Origin: Nitrospinota bacterium | GTDB taxonomy: Bacteria; Nitrospinota; Nitrospinia; Nitrospinales; Nitrospinaceae | NCBI GenBank assembly: GCA_027298165.1 | Contig: JAPUGN010000192.1 | Location: forward strand, 1 to 16,107 | Direction: 5' to 3' | Length of the DNA stretch: 16,107 nucleotides | Shown: in pieces, positions 1 to 6,903 of the stretch | How the letters are laid out: each line of letters starts with the position of its first letter | How positions within the stretch are numbered: the first letter of the stretch is position 1 | The notes under the pieces: generated by a model | The model's input: only the letters and a program-made list of their open reading frames with translations | What the model was told of the DNA's origin: nothing | Database searches by the model: none | Made by a program: the position numbers and the translations under genes

Positions 1-896
1 ATCTGTTTGGCGGACACCACCAGAGTGTACAAGTCAGGGGTGAGGCGCTGTTCGATCAGGGTGAGGTAGCGCACGTATTGCAGATAAATCTGAAACGTCT
101 GCGAAGTCAGGTTGTGGTAACGGATTTTATGTTTGTTGAGAAAGTTCTCCCGCGCTTTCAGCATGATTTCCTTGACGCCGTCGATGGCCACATCCCGGTC
201 CGATTTCAACTCCTGCCGGTTTTTCTCGTACAGGTAAGTGATGAAGGGGAACTCGCTCAACGCGAAAAACAGGGTCGACGGTTCCAGCCCGTACAAAGTG
301 GGGACGCCGGCCGACGGGGCGGGCTGAGGGTATTTGGATCGGTCGTCATACGCCTGCTTGATCCAAGGCCAGTCGAGCAGGGAACACACCAGAACGATCT
401 TCTTATAATCCATCTCCAGTTGGTGCAGCTGATACGCCATCCAGCGGGCCCGCTGATCGTGCAGGCTGTTGTCCACCGGACGCTGAATGAATGGTAAAAG
501 GGCGGTCGCGAACTTTTCGAGAGACAGGCCGCGTAACGAGAAGGCATCGGGGAAATCGAAATGCCGCGTTTCGTATTCAGGCACGCTGAGGTCGATGAAC
601 TTGCGGGGAATTCCCTCTTGTTGAGCGATGCGGAGCGCCATGATGACGGGTTGCACCGGGTCGATCGGCACGTAGTTCAACGTACCCTCCGCTTCTTCCA
701 ATCCGCTGATGGAGATGAAGGGTAGTTTCTGGATACCCCGCTCGACGGTGGTTTGAAATTCCGGCGGCAGGCAGACCGCCAGGCAGTCGCACCCGGAGGA
801 CAGAATCCGTTGCCGCACTTCACGTGTGAAGTTGCCACTCCCGTGAATGACGGGGAGGACCTGAGCCTTGTCGCTGAGTTCAAAGATGTGTGCCAT
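1..896 (-). CDS. Conserved uncharacterised protein paired with MoxR-like ATPase (C-terminus cut by window edge)
   Basis: I translated this by hand. The minus strand is open for 298 codons from the ATG at 896 to base 1 with no stop, so the real protein is longer. It begins MAHIFELSDKAQVLPVIHGS. An early HGSGNFTREVRQR motif (about residues 18-30) is followed by CDCLAVCLPPEF (about 37-48), YVPIDP (about 78-83) and later RWMAYQLHQLE and KKIVLVCSLLDW. This layout (early HGSG, a predicted beta strand, then a helix and a hydrophobic strand) loosely recalls the TraB/ChaN-like and DUF5682-type proteins that accompany MoxR ATPases. That resemblance is by eye only, and I cannot name a function. There is no signal peptide or membrane segment. 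The start lies 21 bases after the ATPase stop with no clear ribosome binding site, which suggests translational coupling within one operon. Confidence 0.82.
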   Translation of the reverse strand, partial: MAHIFELSDKAQVLPVIHGSGNFTREVRQRILSSGCDCLAVCLPPEFQTTVERGIQKLPFISISGLEEAEGTLNYVPIDPVQPVIMALRIAQQEGIPRKFIDLSVPEYETRHFDFPDAFSLRGLSLEKFATALLPFIQRPVDNSLHDQRARWMAYQLHQLEMDYKKIVLVCSLLDWPWIKQAYDDRSKYPQPAPSAGVPTLYGLEPSTLFFALSEFPFITYLYEKNRQELKSDRDVAIDGVKEIMLKARENFLNKHKIRYHNLTSQTFQIYLQYVRYLTLIEQRLTPDLYTLVVSAKQ

Positions 897-917
897 GGCA
901 AAATCCGGAAGAGGGGT

Positions 918-1889
918 TTAGCGTTCGGGATCGGAATCCGGGTGCAGAGGGCTGTCCTCATCGAAGAAAAAATCGCCCAGCCCCATCGGCAGGTTTTCAG
1001 AACCCAGCGCCCGCCGTTTTTTTTCGGCCAGTTCATCCAGATTCAAGGCTTCCTCGCCCAGAACTTTTTCCACCGCTTCGCGCCAGACATCATCCTTCGA
1101 GAACGGATGATCCCTGTCCTGGCTCAACCGTTTGAGGGCGTATTGCAGGATGTGAAGTCCATCGCGGGGAGAAAAGTCCAGGTCGAGTTGATGGGCGCGT
1201 TGCAAAAAGTGCACCGTCATGTTCAGTAAATCCTCCTCCGCGAAAGGCAGATGGTATTTCAGGATGGCCAGTTCGTCCTCATGCGACGGCATTTCCAATC
1301 GCAGTGTGGGTTGCAGGCGCGACAGGATGTAATCCGGGATCTCGAAAGTGGATTCGTCGCTGTTCATGGTGACGGCGGCGCGGAATTCCTTGTGCGCGTG
1401 GACCTGGATGCCGGCGATGATCGATTCGACGTAGCGGCGATGGTCCAACAGAGGAGCGAGTGATGCCCAGCTTTTTTCGTTCATCCGGTTCCCTTCGTCG
1501 AGGATGCAGATGCCGCCTTGGATCATGGCGGTCACCAGGGGCGAGGCGTGGTAGGAAATTTTCCCCGCTTCGGACAGCACCGGGGTGACGAGCAAATCCT
1601 CCGGCCGGGTGTCTGCGGTACACTGAAAAATGTAGAGCGGTTGCTTGCGGGTTCGCGCCCCAACCATGGCCAGGGTGGTTTTACCGATACCGGGCATGCC
1701 AATGATCCGTGGGGACAGGGGCAGGTCCTTTTCGCCCACTATCAGCCAGCAGGCCAGAACCTGTTTCAGGATTTCTCTCTGCCCGATCCAGGTGACTTCA
1801 CTGCTGTCCGGCTGGCTGAGGGTCAGCTGGACTCCGCCGATGGTCACCTTCTGGTTGTGGATTTCGCTGCCTTGAACGTCGTCTTTCAT
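918..1889 (-). CDS. MoxR-like AAA+ ATPase
   Basis: This is a cytoplasmic ATPase of 323 residues, a normal MoxR length. MoxR proteins act as chaperone-like remodelling ATPases, usually beside von Willebrand-factor-A or other partner proteins. Visible elements are Walker A GMPGIGKT (about 64-71), Walker B GGICILDEGNR (about 125-135), a sensor-1 asparagine in TMNSDES (about N176) and an arginine finger in ILSRLQP (about R191). The usual MoxR signature DEINR reads DEGNR here. The open frame extends upstream to 2042, but I place the start at 1889. An AAGGAG ribosome binding site lies a few bases upstream there, and a promoter at 1916-1945 falls inside the longer version. It is the first gene of a minus-strand pair with the uncharacterised protein downstream. 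The substrate is unknown. Confidence 0.93.
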   Translation of the reverse strand: MKDDVQGSEIHNQKVTIGGVQLTLSQPDSSEVTWIGQREILKQVLACWLIVGEKDLPLSPRIIGMPGIGKTTLAMVGARTRKQPLYIFQCTADTRPEDLLVTPVLSEAGKISYHASPLVTAMIQGGICILDEGNRMNEKSWASLAPLLDHRRYVESIIAGIQVHAHKEFRAAVTMNSDESTFEIPDYILSRLQPTLRLEMPSHEDELAILKYHLPFAEEDLLNMTVHFLQRAHQLDLDFSPRDGLHILQYALKRLSQDRDHPFSKDDVWREAVEKVLGEEALNLDELAEKKRRALGSENLPMGLGDFFFDEDSPLHPDSDPER

Positions 1890-1915
1890 AAATGAATTCT
1901 CCTTATATTTTACCC

Positions 1916-1945
1916 AGCATACGTTAAGGTGAAATTCCGTGTCAA
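1916..1945 (-). promoter_or_regulatory. Sigma70-like promoter for the MoxR operon
   Basis: On the minus strand there is a perfect -35 TTGACA (1945-1940), an 18-base spacer and a -10 TATGCT (1921-1916, 4 of 6 matches). Transcription would begin near 1909, leaving a leader of about 20 bases that contains the AAGGAG site and the ATG at 1889. Confidence 0.6.
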
Positions 1946-2043
1946 GAAGGAAGGTCCCAAAAGGTTCCCTTTTTAAGACATGATGACTCGCTGACCCGTT
2001 CGATTGGAACCATCTGAGTGGATGGATCAATTTAAAGGGCACC

Positions 2044-2072
2044 TTGGAGGTTTTCTGCGCTGATGTTAAAAT
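2044..2072 (+). promoter_or_regulatory. Possible sigma70-like promoter for the rightward genes at 2105
   Basis: TTGGAG (2044-2049, 3 of 6) is followed by a 17-base spacer and TAAAAT (2067-2072, 5 of 6). It sits in the 215-base gap between the divergent MoxR gene and the small membrane peptide, where a rightward promoter is expected. The -35 is weak. Confidence 0.4.
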
Positions 2073-2104
2073 AAATGAAAGGAGGATTTTAGAGTGAGAG
2101 GGTT

Positions 2105-2269
2105 ATGGACACATTTCTTATAGTCGTGGTGATCGGCATCGTGATCGGTATGATGGTTTTGATGTTCCGCTATGCCGGTTTTATCCATCAGGGCCCATCG
2201 GCGAACCGCAAAGATGAAACCCCGGAGGAAGACCGGGCGGACCCGCCTTCACGCGGGGATGAGGACTAG
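2105..2269 (+). CDS. Small single-pass membrane peptide (54 aa), hypothetical
   Basis: This is a short frame starting MDTFLIVVVIGIVIGMMVLM. Residues about 4-20 are strongly hydrophobic and form one membrane helix. They are followed by RYAGF and a polar, acidic tail of about 30 residues (rich in E, D, R and P) ending at TAG. The arrangement is typical of small inner-membrane peptides with the tail facing the cytoplasm. I do not recognise a family. A strong AAAGGAGG stands at 2078-2085, about 20 bases before the ATG, which is too far for an ordinary start; a weaker GAGAGG lies closer, at 2096-2101. No in-frame alternative start exists because a TAG lies at 2090-2092. The VOC gene begins ten bases after its stop, so the two are probably co-transcribed. 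Confidence 0.5.
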   Translation: MDTFLIVVVIGIVIGMMVLMFRYAGFIHQGPSANRKDETPEEDRADPPSRGDED

Positions 2270-2278
2270 GTTTGGGTT

Positions 2279-2872
2279 ATGATACCCCTTGATCAATTGG
2301 TGAAAGACTATATCGGAAGGTTTCTGGAAGGCAACCGGGCGGCGGCGGACTTTGCCGATCATCTGAACCGGTGTGGCGCCGGACTGATGCCTCTGGTGGA
2401 TCATTGCACCATCCGCACCCTGGATGTCGATGTCCGATCAAAGCAGTTTATCGACTACGGTTTTCACTATGATGAGAAAATCGGAGTCCTGGAATTCGAC
2501 CACTGGTGGGCGAAAGTGTATCGCAAACCCGGCTATCCGGCTCTGTTCATCGATCAGGCGTTTGACGGCGACCGCGGCCGGGACAGCCTGATTCCGGACT
2601 GGGTGAGGGCGCACGGGGATCAATGTTTCCATCATCTCGCCATTCGGGTGGAAGATATCGACGCCGCGATTGTTGCCATTCAGCAACGCGGGTTTGAGGT
2701 TGCAGGAAAAGTAGTCGGTGATCCCGGCTCGGATTTGCGCCAGGTGTTCACCCAGCCGGAAAAAAAGAACGGCGCGGTGTACACCGTTCTGGAATTGATT
2801 GAGCGTCATAATGGGTACGCAGGATTTCTTCCCCCACAAGCCGATGGTTTGATGGAATCCACCCGGCACTGA
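2279..2872 (+). CDS. VOC (glyoxalase/HPPD-like) metal-dependent protein
   Basis: This 197-residue cytoplasmic protein has the pattern of the vicinal oxygen chelate superfamily. Candidate metal ligands are a first histidine in DHCTIRTLDV (H42), a second in CFHHLAIRVEDID (H119) and a glutamate in YTVLELIERHNGY (E172). The segment FHHLAIRVEDIDAAI is a typical second-module start. The C-terminal LELIERHNGYAGF closely recalls the end of 4-hydroxyphenylpyruvate dioxygenase, where that glutamate binds iron. The protein has only about half the length of HPPD, so HPPD activity should not be assumed. A dioxygenase, lyase or isomerase acting on a keto acid is possible. It lies 18 bases before the FAD-linked oxidase gene, so the two may act on related hydroxy- or keto-acids (inference). 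The ribosome binding site is weak. Confidence 0.78.
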   Translation: MIPLDQLVKDYIGRFLEGNRAAADFADHLNRCGAGLMPLVDHCTIRTLDVDVRSKQFIDYGFHYDEKIGVLEFDHWWAKVYRKPGYPALFIDQAFDGDRGRDSLIPDWVRAHGDQCFHHLAIRVEDIDAAIVAIQQRGFEVAGKVVGDPGSDLRQVFTQPEKKNGAVYTVLELIERHNGYAGFLPPQADGLMESTRH

Positions 2873-2890
2873 CCGGGTGATTATAAATAT

Positions 2891-3958
2891 ATGTTCAGAA
2901 AAACCGATCCCGAAACTGTCGCGCCTTATCTCCAGGACGCCTCAAATTTTTCCGGCGGGCGGGCCAGCGAGGTGCTTGTTCCCGAGACCCGCGAAGAATT
3001 GGTTGCCTGTTTGAAGGAAAGTGACCAGCCCGTTACCCTGGCAGGAGCCGGTACGGGGTTGACGGCTTCCCGGATTCCTTTAGCGGGCGTCATCGTGTCC
3101 CTCGAGCGGTTCCATACCCTTGGCGCAGTCAAGGCCGGTACCTGCCGGGTCGGTCCCGCCGTCACCCTGAAAGACCTGCAAGTCCATTTACAGAACAGCG
3201 GCTGGTTTTATCCGCCCAATCCGACCGAATCGCTGGCCTCTATCGGCGGTACCCTGGCTACTAATGCTTCCGGGTCCCGCAGTTATAAATTCGGAACCAC
3301 GCGGCAGTTCGTCCTGGAAGCGGATATTGTTTTGTCGGATGGACGGACCGCATCGCTGGCCCGTGGCCAAACCATTGACCGTCCTCTTCAGCTGGACGAT
3401 GGGTCCACTGTGGAGTTTCCCCGGTTGGAATTCAACAGCCCCGAATGTAAAAACGCGGCGGGTTATTATGTGCAACCGGGAATGGATTGGCTGGATCTAT
3501 TCATCGGTTCGGACGGAACCCTGTGCGTATTTACCGAATGTACACTCCGGCTGATGAAGACGCCGGCCGATTTTTTAAGCGGGATTCTTTTTATTGAGCA
3601 GGAGGAGTTGTGCTGGCGGTTGCTGGAGAACATTAGAACCACGAGCGCACGGAATATCAACCCCTGTTCGCTGGAGTATTTTGACAGCCATTCTCTGCAA
3701 CGATTGAAACAGAAATTCTCCAATATTCCTGATTCGGCACGGGCCGCCTTGTTTTTTGAGCAGGATGTGATTTCCCAAGACGATTACGACCCCTGTCTGG
3801 AAGACTGGGTCGCTTTTCTGGAAACTGAAGCGATCCTTCTGGAGGACTCGTGGTTTGCGCAGAGTCCCAAAGATTTGGAAAAGTTTCATAATTTCCGGCA
3901 TGAAATTCCCCTCATGATTAATGAGGAAAATTCGCGGCTGGGGCGGGTTAAAATGTGA
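2891..3958 (+). CDS. FAD-linked oxidase (GlcD / D-lactate dehydrogenase type), N-terminal part ended by in-frame TGA
   Basis: These 355 codons encode the FAD-binding PCMH-type domain and part of the cap domain of a GlcD-family flavoprotein. Such enzymes oxidise D-2-hydroxy acids such as D-lactate or glycolate. FAD-binding motifs are AGAGTGLTASR (about 51-61), NPTESLASIGGTLATNASGS (about 110-129) and YKFGTTRQFVLEADIVLSDG just after. The frame stops at a TGA (3956-3958) directly after GRVKM. The rest of the conserved protein continues in exactly the same frame from 3959 to 4309. Read through, the total would be about 472 residues, the usual family length. The TGA falls where family members normally carry a small residue just before the conserved T-D. 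The gene may be a fresh nonsense mutant, a sequencing error, or recoded. As it stands, this part alone lacks the C-terminal motifs and should be inactive. Confidence 0.85.
   Translation: MFRKTDPETVAPYLQDASNFSGGRASEVLVPETREELVACLKESDQPVTLAGAGTGLTASRIPLAGVIVSLERFHTLGAVKAGTCRVGPAVTLKDLQVHLQNSGWFYPPNPTESLASIGGTLATNASGSRSYKFGTTRQFVLEADIVLSDGRTASLARGQTIDRPLQLDDGSTVEFPRLEFNSPECKNAAGYYVQPGMDWLDLFIGSDGTLCVFTECTLRLMKTPADFLSGILFIEQEELCWRLLENIRTTSARNINPCSLEYFDSHSLQRLKQKFSNIPDSARAALFFEQDVISQDDYDPCLEDWVAFLETEAILLEDSWFAQSPKDLEKFHNFRHEIPLMINEENSRLGRVKM
3956..3958 (+). other. In-frame TGA interrupting the FAD-linked oxidase
   Basis: This is codon 356 of the oxidase frame, flanked by coding sequence in the same frame on both sides. 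TGA is the normal stop of several neighbours (VOC protein, HPr protein, Slt and FliK-like genes), so a reassigned genetic code does not explain it. Confidence 0.9.
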
Positions 3959-3964
3959 ACGGAT

Positions 3965-4309
3965 ATGGCGGTGTGCGACGCTCATTTCATGGACATGATG
4001 AAGTTTTACCGGGATCAGTTGACGGCCAGCGGTCTCGACTATGTCATGTTCGGTCACATTGGCGACAACCATCTTCATATCAATCTATTGCCGGATGACG
4101 AACAGACGACGGTGGCGCACACTGTTTATGGAGCGCTGGTGGACCAGGTTTTAAAATGGGGGGGTACGATTTCCGCCGAGCACGGCGTCGGCAAGTTGAA
4201 AAAAGAATATTACCGCAAAATGATCGGGGATTCGGCGCTGGCAGAGTTGAAGTCCCTCAAAAAATTGCTGGACCCGCAAGGCCGTTTGGGAGTGGGTAAC
4301 CTTTTTTAA
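3965..4309 (+). CDS. FAD-linked oxidase, C-terminal part (same frame, downstream of TGA)
   Basis: This is the continuation of the upstream flavoprotein. It carries the C-terminal FAD-linked oxidase signatures FGHIGDNHLHINL (with H389, H394 and H396 in full-length numbering) and GGTISAEHGVGKLKKEY (about 425-441). These histidines and the glutamate line the active site in the GlcD family. The final LDPQGRLGVGNLF is the usual family ending. An ATG at 3965 lies only six bases after the TGA, so re-initiation could make a 114-residue fragment. No good ribosome binding site is seen. A separate functional protein is unlikely because the fold needs the N-terminal FAD domain. In AVCDAH, a cysteine stands where relatives usually have the proline of an AVP motif. 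Confidence 0.75.
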   Translation: MAVCDAHFMDMMKFYRDQLTASGLDYVMFGHIGDNHLHINLLPDDEQTTVAHTVYGALVDQVLKWGGTISAEHGVGKLKKEYYRKMIGDSALAELKSLKKLLDPQGRLGVGNLF

Positions 4310-4322
4310 ATTAGAGGCTTAC

Positions 4323-4334
4323 CTGCGGCCGCAG
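4323..4334. repeat. 12-base perfect palindrome after the oxidase gene
   Basis: CTGCGGCCGCAG is fully self-complementary and lies 14 bases after the oxidase stop. It has no spare loop and no T tract, so it is not a convincing terminator. It could be a protein-binding site or chance. Confidence 0.4.
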
Positions 4335-4355
4335 AAGTGTCCGTGGTGTGGCGTA

Positions 4356-4384
4356 TTGACGGGTGCCGGTCTTAGGAGTAACAT
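4356..4384 (+). promoter_or_regulatory. Sigma70-like promoter before the HNH gene
   Basis: TTGACG (5 of 6) at 4356-4361, a 17-base spacer and TAACAT (4 of 6) at 4379-4384 give a plausible promoter. Transcription would start near 4391, about 50 bases before the HNH start codon. It separates the HNH/HPr/Nudix group from the oxidase. Confidence 0.5.
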
Positions 4385-4443
4385 CAAAAAGATTTGCTCC
4401 ATGAATTCAAATACATATCCGTAATCGAGGTCACTCTGAAGTC

Positions 4444-4986
4444 ATGTTGAACATATTAAAAATATTGATTCTCAATTCTTCTTACGAGCCGTTGCAATTT
4501 TGCAGTGCCAAACGGGGAATCGTAATGGTGCTGAGCGGCCGCGCCGAGCAAATCGAATGTGACGGGTATGTGGTACGGTCGCCTTCCATATCCTTTCCGG
4601 TCCCGACGGTGATTCGCGTGCTCAACCTGGTCAGGCGGAAAGCCCGGAAAACGATATCGTTCAGTAAGAAGAATGTACTGAGAAGAGATAACTTCACCTG
4701 CCAGTATTGCGGAGACAAGGATCATCCCTTAACCGTGGATCACATTGTTCCCAAATCCCGGGGCGGAAAAACCATCTGGACCAATGTGGTGGTGGCCTGC
4801 AAACGCTGCAATATGAAGAAGGGAAGTCGAACGGCCCGGGAAGCCAATATGAAGCTGGTCCAATCGCCCGTTCGCCCTAAATTCAATTATCACCAACTGG
4901 TGGTGCCGGGAGGGCCTCCCTCTCATATCGAAAGCTGGATGAAATATCTTCCCAAAGCGTTCGTGGCCCGCAATTCGATGAATTAA
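4444..4986 (+). CDS. HNH endonuclease family protein
   Basis: The 180-residue product belongs to the widespread bacterial HNH family that begins with an ILNSSYEPLQ-type motif (here at about residues 9-18) and a conserved RSPSISFPVPTVIR segment. The nuclease core follows: zinc cysteines CQYC (C86, C89), the catalytic pair in VDHIVPKSRGG (D99, H100), then NVVVACKRCN with C119, C122 and N123. All HNH and zinc residues are intact, so it should cut or nick DNA. Its biological role is not established in the family. It is not associated with a methylase, intein or intron here, and looks like a chromosomal housekeeping member. The ATG at 4444 is the first in frame with the family N-terminus; the ribosome binding site is weak. 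Confidence 0.92.
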   Translation: MLNILKILILNSSYEPLQFCSAKRGIVMVLSGRAEQIECDGYVVRSPSISFPVPTVIRVLNLVRRKARKTISFSKKNVLRRDNFTCQYCGDKDHPLTVDHIVPKSRGGKTIWTNVVVACKRCNMKKGSRTAREANMKLVQSPVRPKFNYHQLVVPGGPPSHIESWMKYLPKAFVARNSMN

Positions 4987-4992
4987 CCTCCT

Positions 4993-5014
4993 CCGGCCCG
5001 CCGGTCACGGCCGG
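4993..5014. repeat. GC-rich hairpin between the HNH and HPr genes
   Basis: CCGGCC (4993-4998) and GGCCGG (5009-5014) can pair around a 10-base loop. There is no run of T after it, so it may be an attenuating or RNA-stabilising hairpin rather than an intrinsic terminator. It begins six bases after the HNH stop and ends 19 bases before the next start codon. Confidence 0.4.
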
Positions 5015-5033
5015 TTGACAATGGAAGCCGCTC

Positions 5034-6356
5034 TTGGATCCTAAATCCTTAACCCAGATCATTTCCGAAGAAGAGTTTCTTCCTCTGGTGAAAGAGGCGG
5101 GTGCGCAGTTTTTCAAAACCTTCAATGCGTTCGCTTCCCTTCCGGATAAAAAACACGACGCCAACCGTAAGTGTTATTCCAATCTGATTCAGCAGGCGGA
5201 GCTGCTGGAAAGCTTCATGGACGAGCACGGCGCCCGGCAAAACAAAACCTGGGCTTTTTTTACCGAATATGTCGCTTCGATCCGGAATCTGGTCATCGCC
5301 GCGTTTTACGTCCGGCATTTAATGGACCGTTATCCTTTTTACATTCTGCGGGATTCCGACGAGCATAAAATACAATTTTTTAAAGAAGCACAGGAGGCGC
5401 TTGAATTTTTGAATCCATCCATTCTCAACCTCTACGAGGAATGTATTCGCGCCGGCAAAAAAAATAATCTGGGATTTTCTGTTGACGCAGTGGACCCCGA
5501 CCAGTTCTCCGAAGTGGAGGTGAACAAACAGCTTCCCAAAAATGCGGAAGACGAGCAGATCAAAGAGGATGAAGAACGCATCATCGATATGTTCGAGAAG
5601 ATGGGTAACGTGGCCGCGATGATGGATGATATGAATGCGCGGATCAAACTGAAGGGGGGCGATCTCAAGCGCATCGTTCCCGAAATCATCGACGAGAAGA
5701 AAGCCCGGATGGTGATGAACCTGGTGCACAGCGTGCAATCAGAGTTCGATACCTATATCAAGGGGACCTATATTCAGAAAAAGCACGAGGAACTCAAAAT
5801 TTTTCGCGGATACATTTCCATGCCCCTGCATCTTTTGGAGGTCACCATCTGGTTGACCCATTTTTACGAACGACACGAAGATGAAATCCGACAGGGGGAA
5901 TGCAAACGAATCATTTCTACACTGGTCAATAAAAATGAACTCCTGAACCAAGTGGTGAACTTTTGCTTCAAGAATTGTATTTTTTATATCCGGGAAGGTA
6001 ATTTGCTGGGTAAAGAACTGCTTAAAAATTTCGTCAAGACGGTCCGCTACGAATTGCCCATTCCCACACCTCTGGGATTTCACGCCCGGCCTTCGACCTA
6101 CATTTCCCTTATCGTGCGCAAACACAATGCCGAGGCTTTTCTATTGCTGGATAATGAAAAATTCGACGCCCGCTCGGTGATGAGTCTGCTCCAGGCGGGC
6201 GGCGCGGTGGCGGACAAAGGTTATCAAACCGTAGTATTTGAGGGAGACAAGCGGGTTCTGGACGATCTTAAAATCCTTGCCGACCATAATTATTGCGAAG
6301 ATAAAAACATCCCCGGCGAACTCAGTTATTTGAAATCGATGCCGGAGACTGCCTGA
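5034..6356 (+). CDS. Large helical protein with C-terminal HPr (PTS phosphocarrier) domain
   Basis: The product is 440 residues. Residues about 336-425 form an HPr domain with active-site LGFHARPS (H350) and ARSVMSLLQAG with a serine at 381. The 31-residue distance matches His15 to Ser46 of classical HPr, so both the PEP-dependent phospho-histidine and the regulatory serine site are present. The first 330 residues are mostly charged and helical (for example EDERIIDMFEKMGNVAAMM) with no motif I can name and no membrane segment. HPr is normally a free protein of about 88 residues, so the fusion suggests a regulatory phosphorelay rather than sugar transport (inference). Translation appears to start at TTG 5034, with GGAAG at 5023-5027. 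The nearby ATG at 5021 is out of frame and stops at once, and a TGA at 5016 bars in-frame extension. Confidence 0.88.
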   Translation: MDPKSLTQIISEEEFLPLVKEAGAQFFKTFNAFASLPDKKHDANRKCYSNLIQQAELLESFMDEHGARQNKTWAFFTEYVASIRNLVIAAFYVRHLMDRYPFYILRDSDEHKIQFFKEAQEALEFLNPSILNLYEECIRAGKKNNLGFSVDAVDPDQFSEVEVNKQLPKNAEDEQIKEDEERIIDMFEKMGNVAAMMDDMNARIKLKGGDLKRIVPEIIDEKKARMVMNLVHSVQSEFDTYIKGTYIQKKHEELKIFRGYISMPLHLLEVTIWLTHFYERHEDEIRQGECKRIISTLVNKNELLNQVVNFCFKNCIFYIREGNLLGKELLKNFVKTVRYELPIPTPLGFHARPSTYISLIVRKHNAEAFLLLDNEKFDARSVMSLLQAGGAVADKGYQTVVFEGDKRVLDDLKILADHNYCEDKNIPGELSYLKSMPETA

Positions 6357-6396
6357 ACTGCTGCCTATGCCCGAACTCCCTTGTAGGCTTTCTTGA

Positions 6397-6903
6397 ATGG
6401 ACGATTCCCAGGAATTATTCGATGTCGTGGATTCCGAAGACCGGGTGATTGGCCAGGCGACCCGGGGCGAAGTCCACGCCCAAGGGCTGCTTCACCGTTC
6501 CGTCCATATTCTGGTGTTCAATTCACCTGGCGATATGTTCTTGCAAAAACGGGCCATGACCAAAGATGAAAACCCGGGTTACTGGGATACTTCGTCGGCC
6601 GGACATGTGAATGCAGGTGAGGATTACCTGGCCTGCGCCCACCGGGAGCTTATGGAGGAGTTGGGCATCACCGGGGAGTTGCAGTTTTTTATGAAATTCC
6701 CCGCGAGTCAGGAAACCTTTTGGGAGCATGTCCATTCCTTTATCTGCACGACCGATCAAAAAATCACTATCAATCCTCTGGAAATCAGCGAGGGCCGGTT
6801 TTGGCCGATTCCCGAGCTTCAGGAAGCCCGAAGGAACCGCTCCGGCCGTTTCACTTCGACTTTTCATCTGATTTTTGATAACTATTTAAAATCAAAAACC
6901 TGA
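6397..6903 (+). CDS. Nudix hydrolase (isopentenyl-diphosphate isomerase-like / YfcD type)
   Basis: The 168-residue cytoplasmic protein carries a complete Nudix box at residues 69-91. It matches GX5EX7REUXEEXGU with G69, E75, R83, E84, E87, E88 and G90, so magnesium-dependent pyrophosphohydrolase chemistry should be possible. The start ELFDVVDSEDRVIGQATRGEVH and the HRSVHILVF strand are typical of the branch near type 1 isopentenyl-diphosphate isomerase and YfcD. Members of this branch are often annotated as IDI-like but most are hydrolases of unknown substrate. It lies 40 bases after the HPr-domain gene and is probably in the same transcript. The substrate cannot be inferred from the sequence. 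Confidence 0.9.
   Translation: MDDSQELFDVVDSEDRVIGQATRGEVHAQGLLHRSVHILVFNSPGDMFLQKRAMTKDENPGYWDTSSAGHVNAGEDYLACAHRELMEELGITGELQFFMKFPASQETFWEHVHSFICTTDQKITINPLEISEGRFWPIPELQEARRNRSGRFTSTFHLIFDNYLKSKT

Noticed and set aside
78..1895. Plus-strand open frames across the left region, such as 78-497, 753-1229 and 1518-1895
   Set aside because: They run antisense to the MoxR operon, lack recognisable domains and overlap strongly supported minus-strand genes.
1890..2042. Longer N-terminus for the MoxR ATPase (start at 2042)
   Set aside because: The extra 51 residues have no family similarity and contain the TTGACA promoter at 1940-1945. ATG 1889 has its own AAGGAG site.
5015..5020. TTGACA as a -35 box for the HPr-domain gene
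   Set aside because: No -10 is found at 16-19 bases, and transcription would begin inside the coding region after the TTG start.
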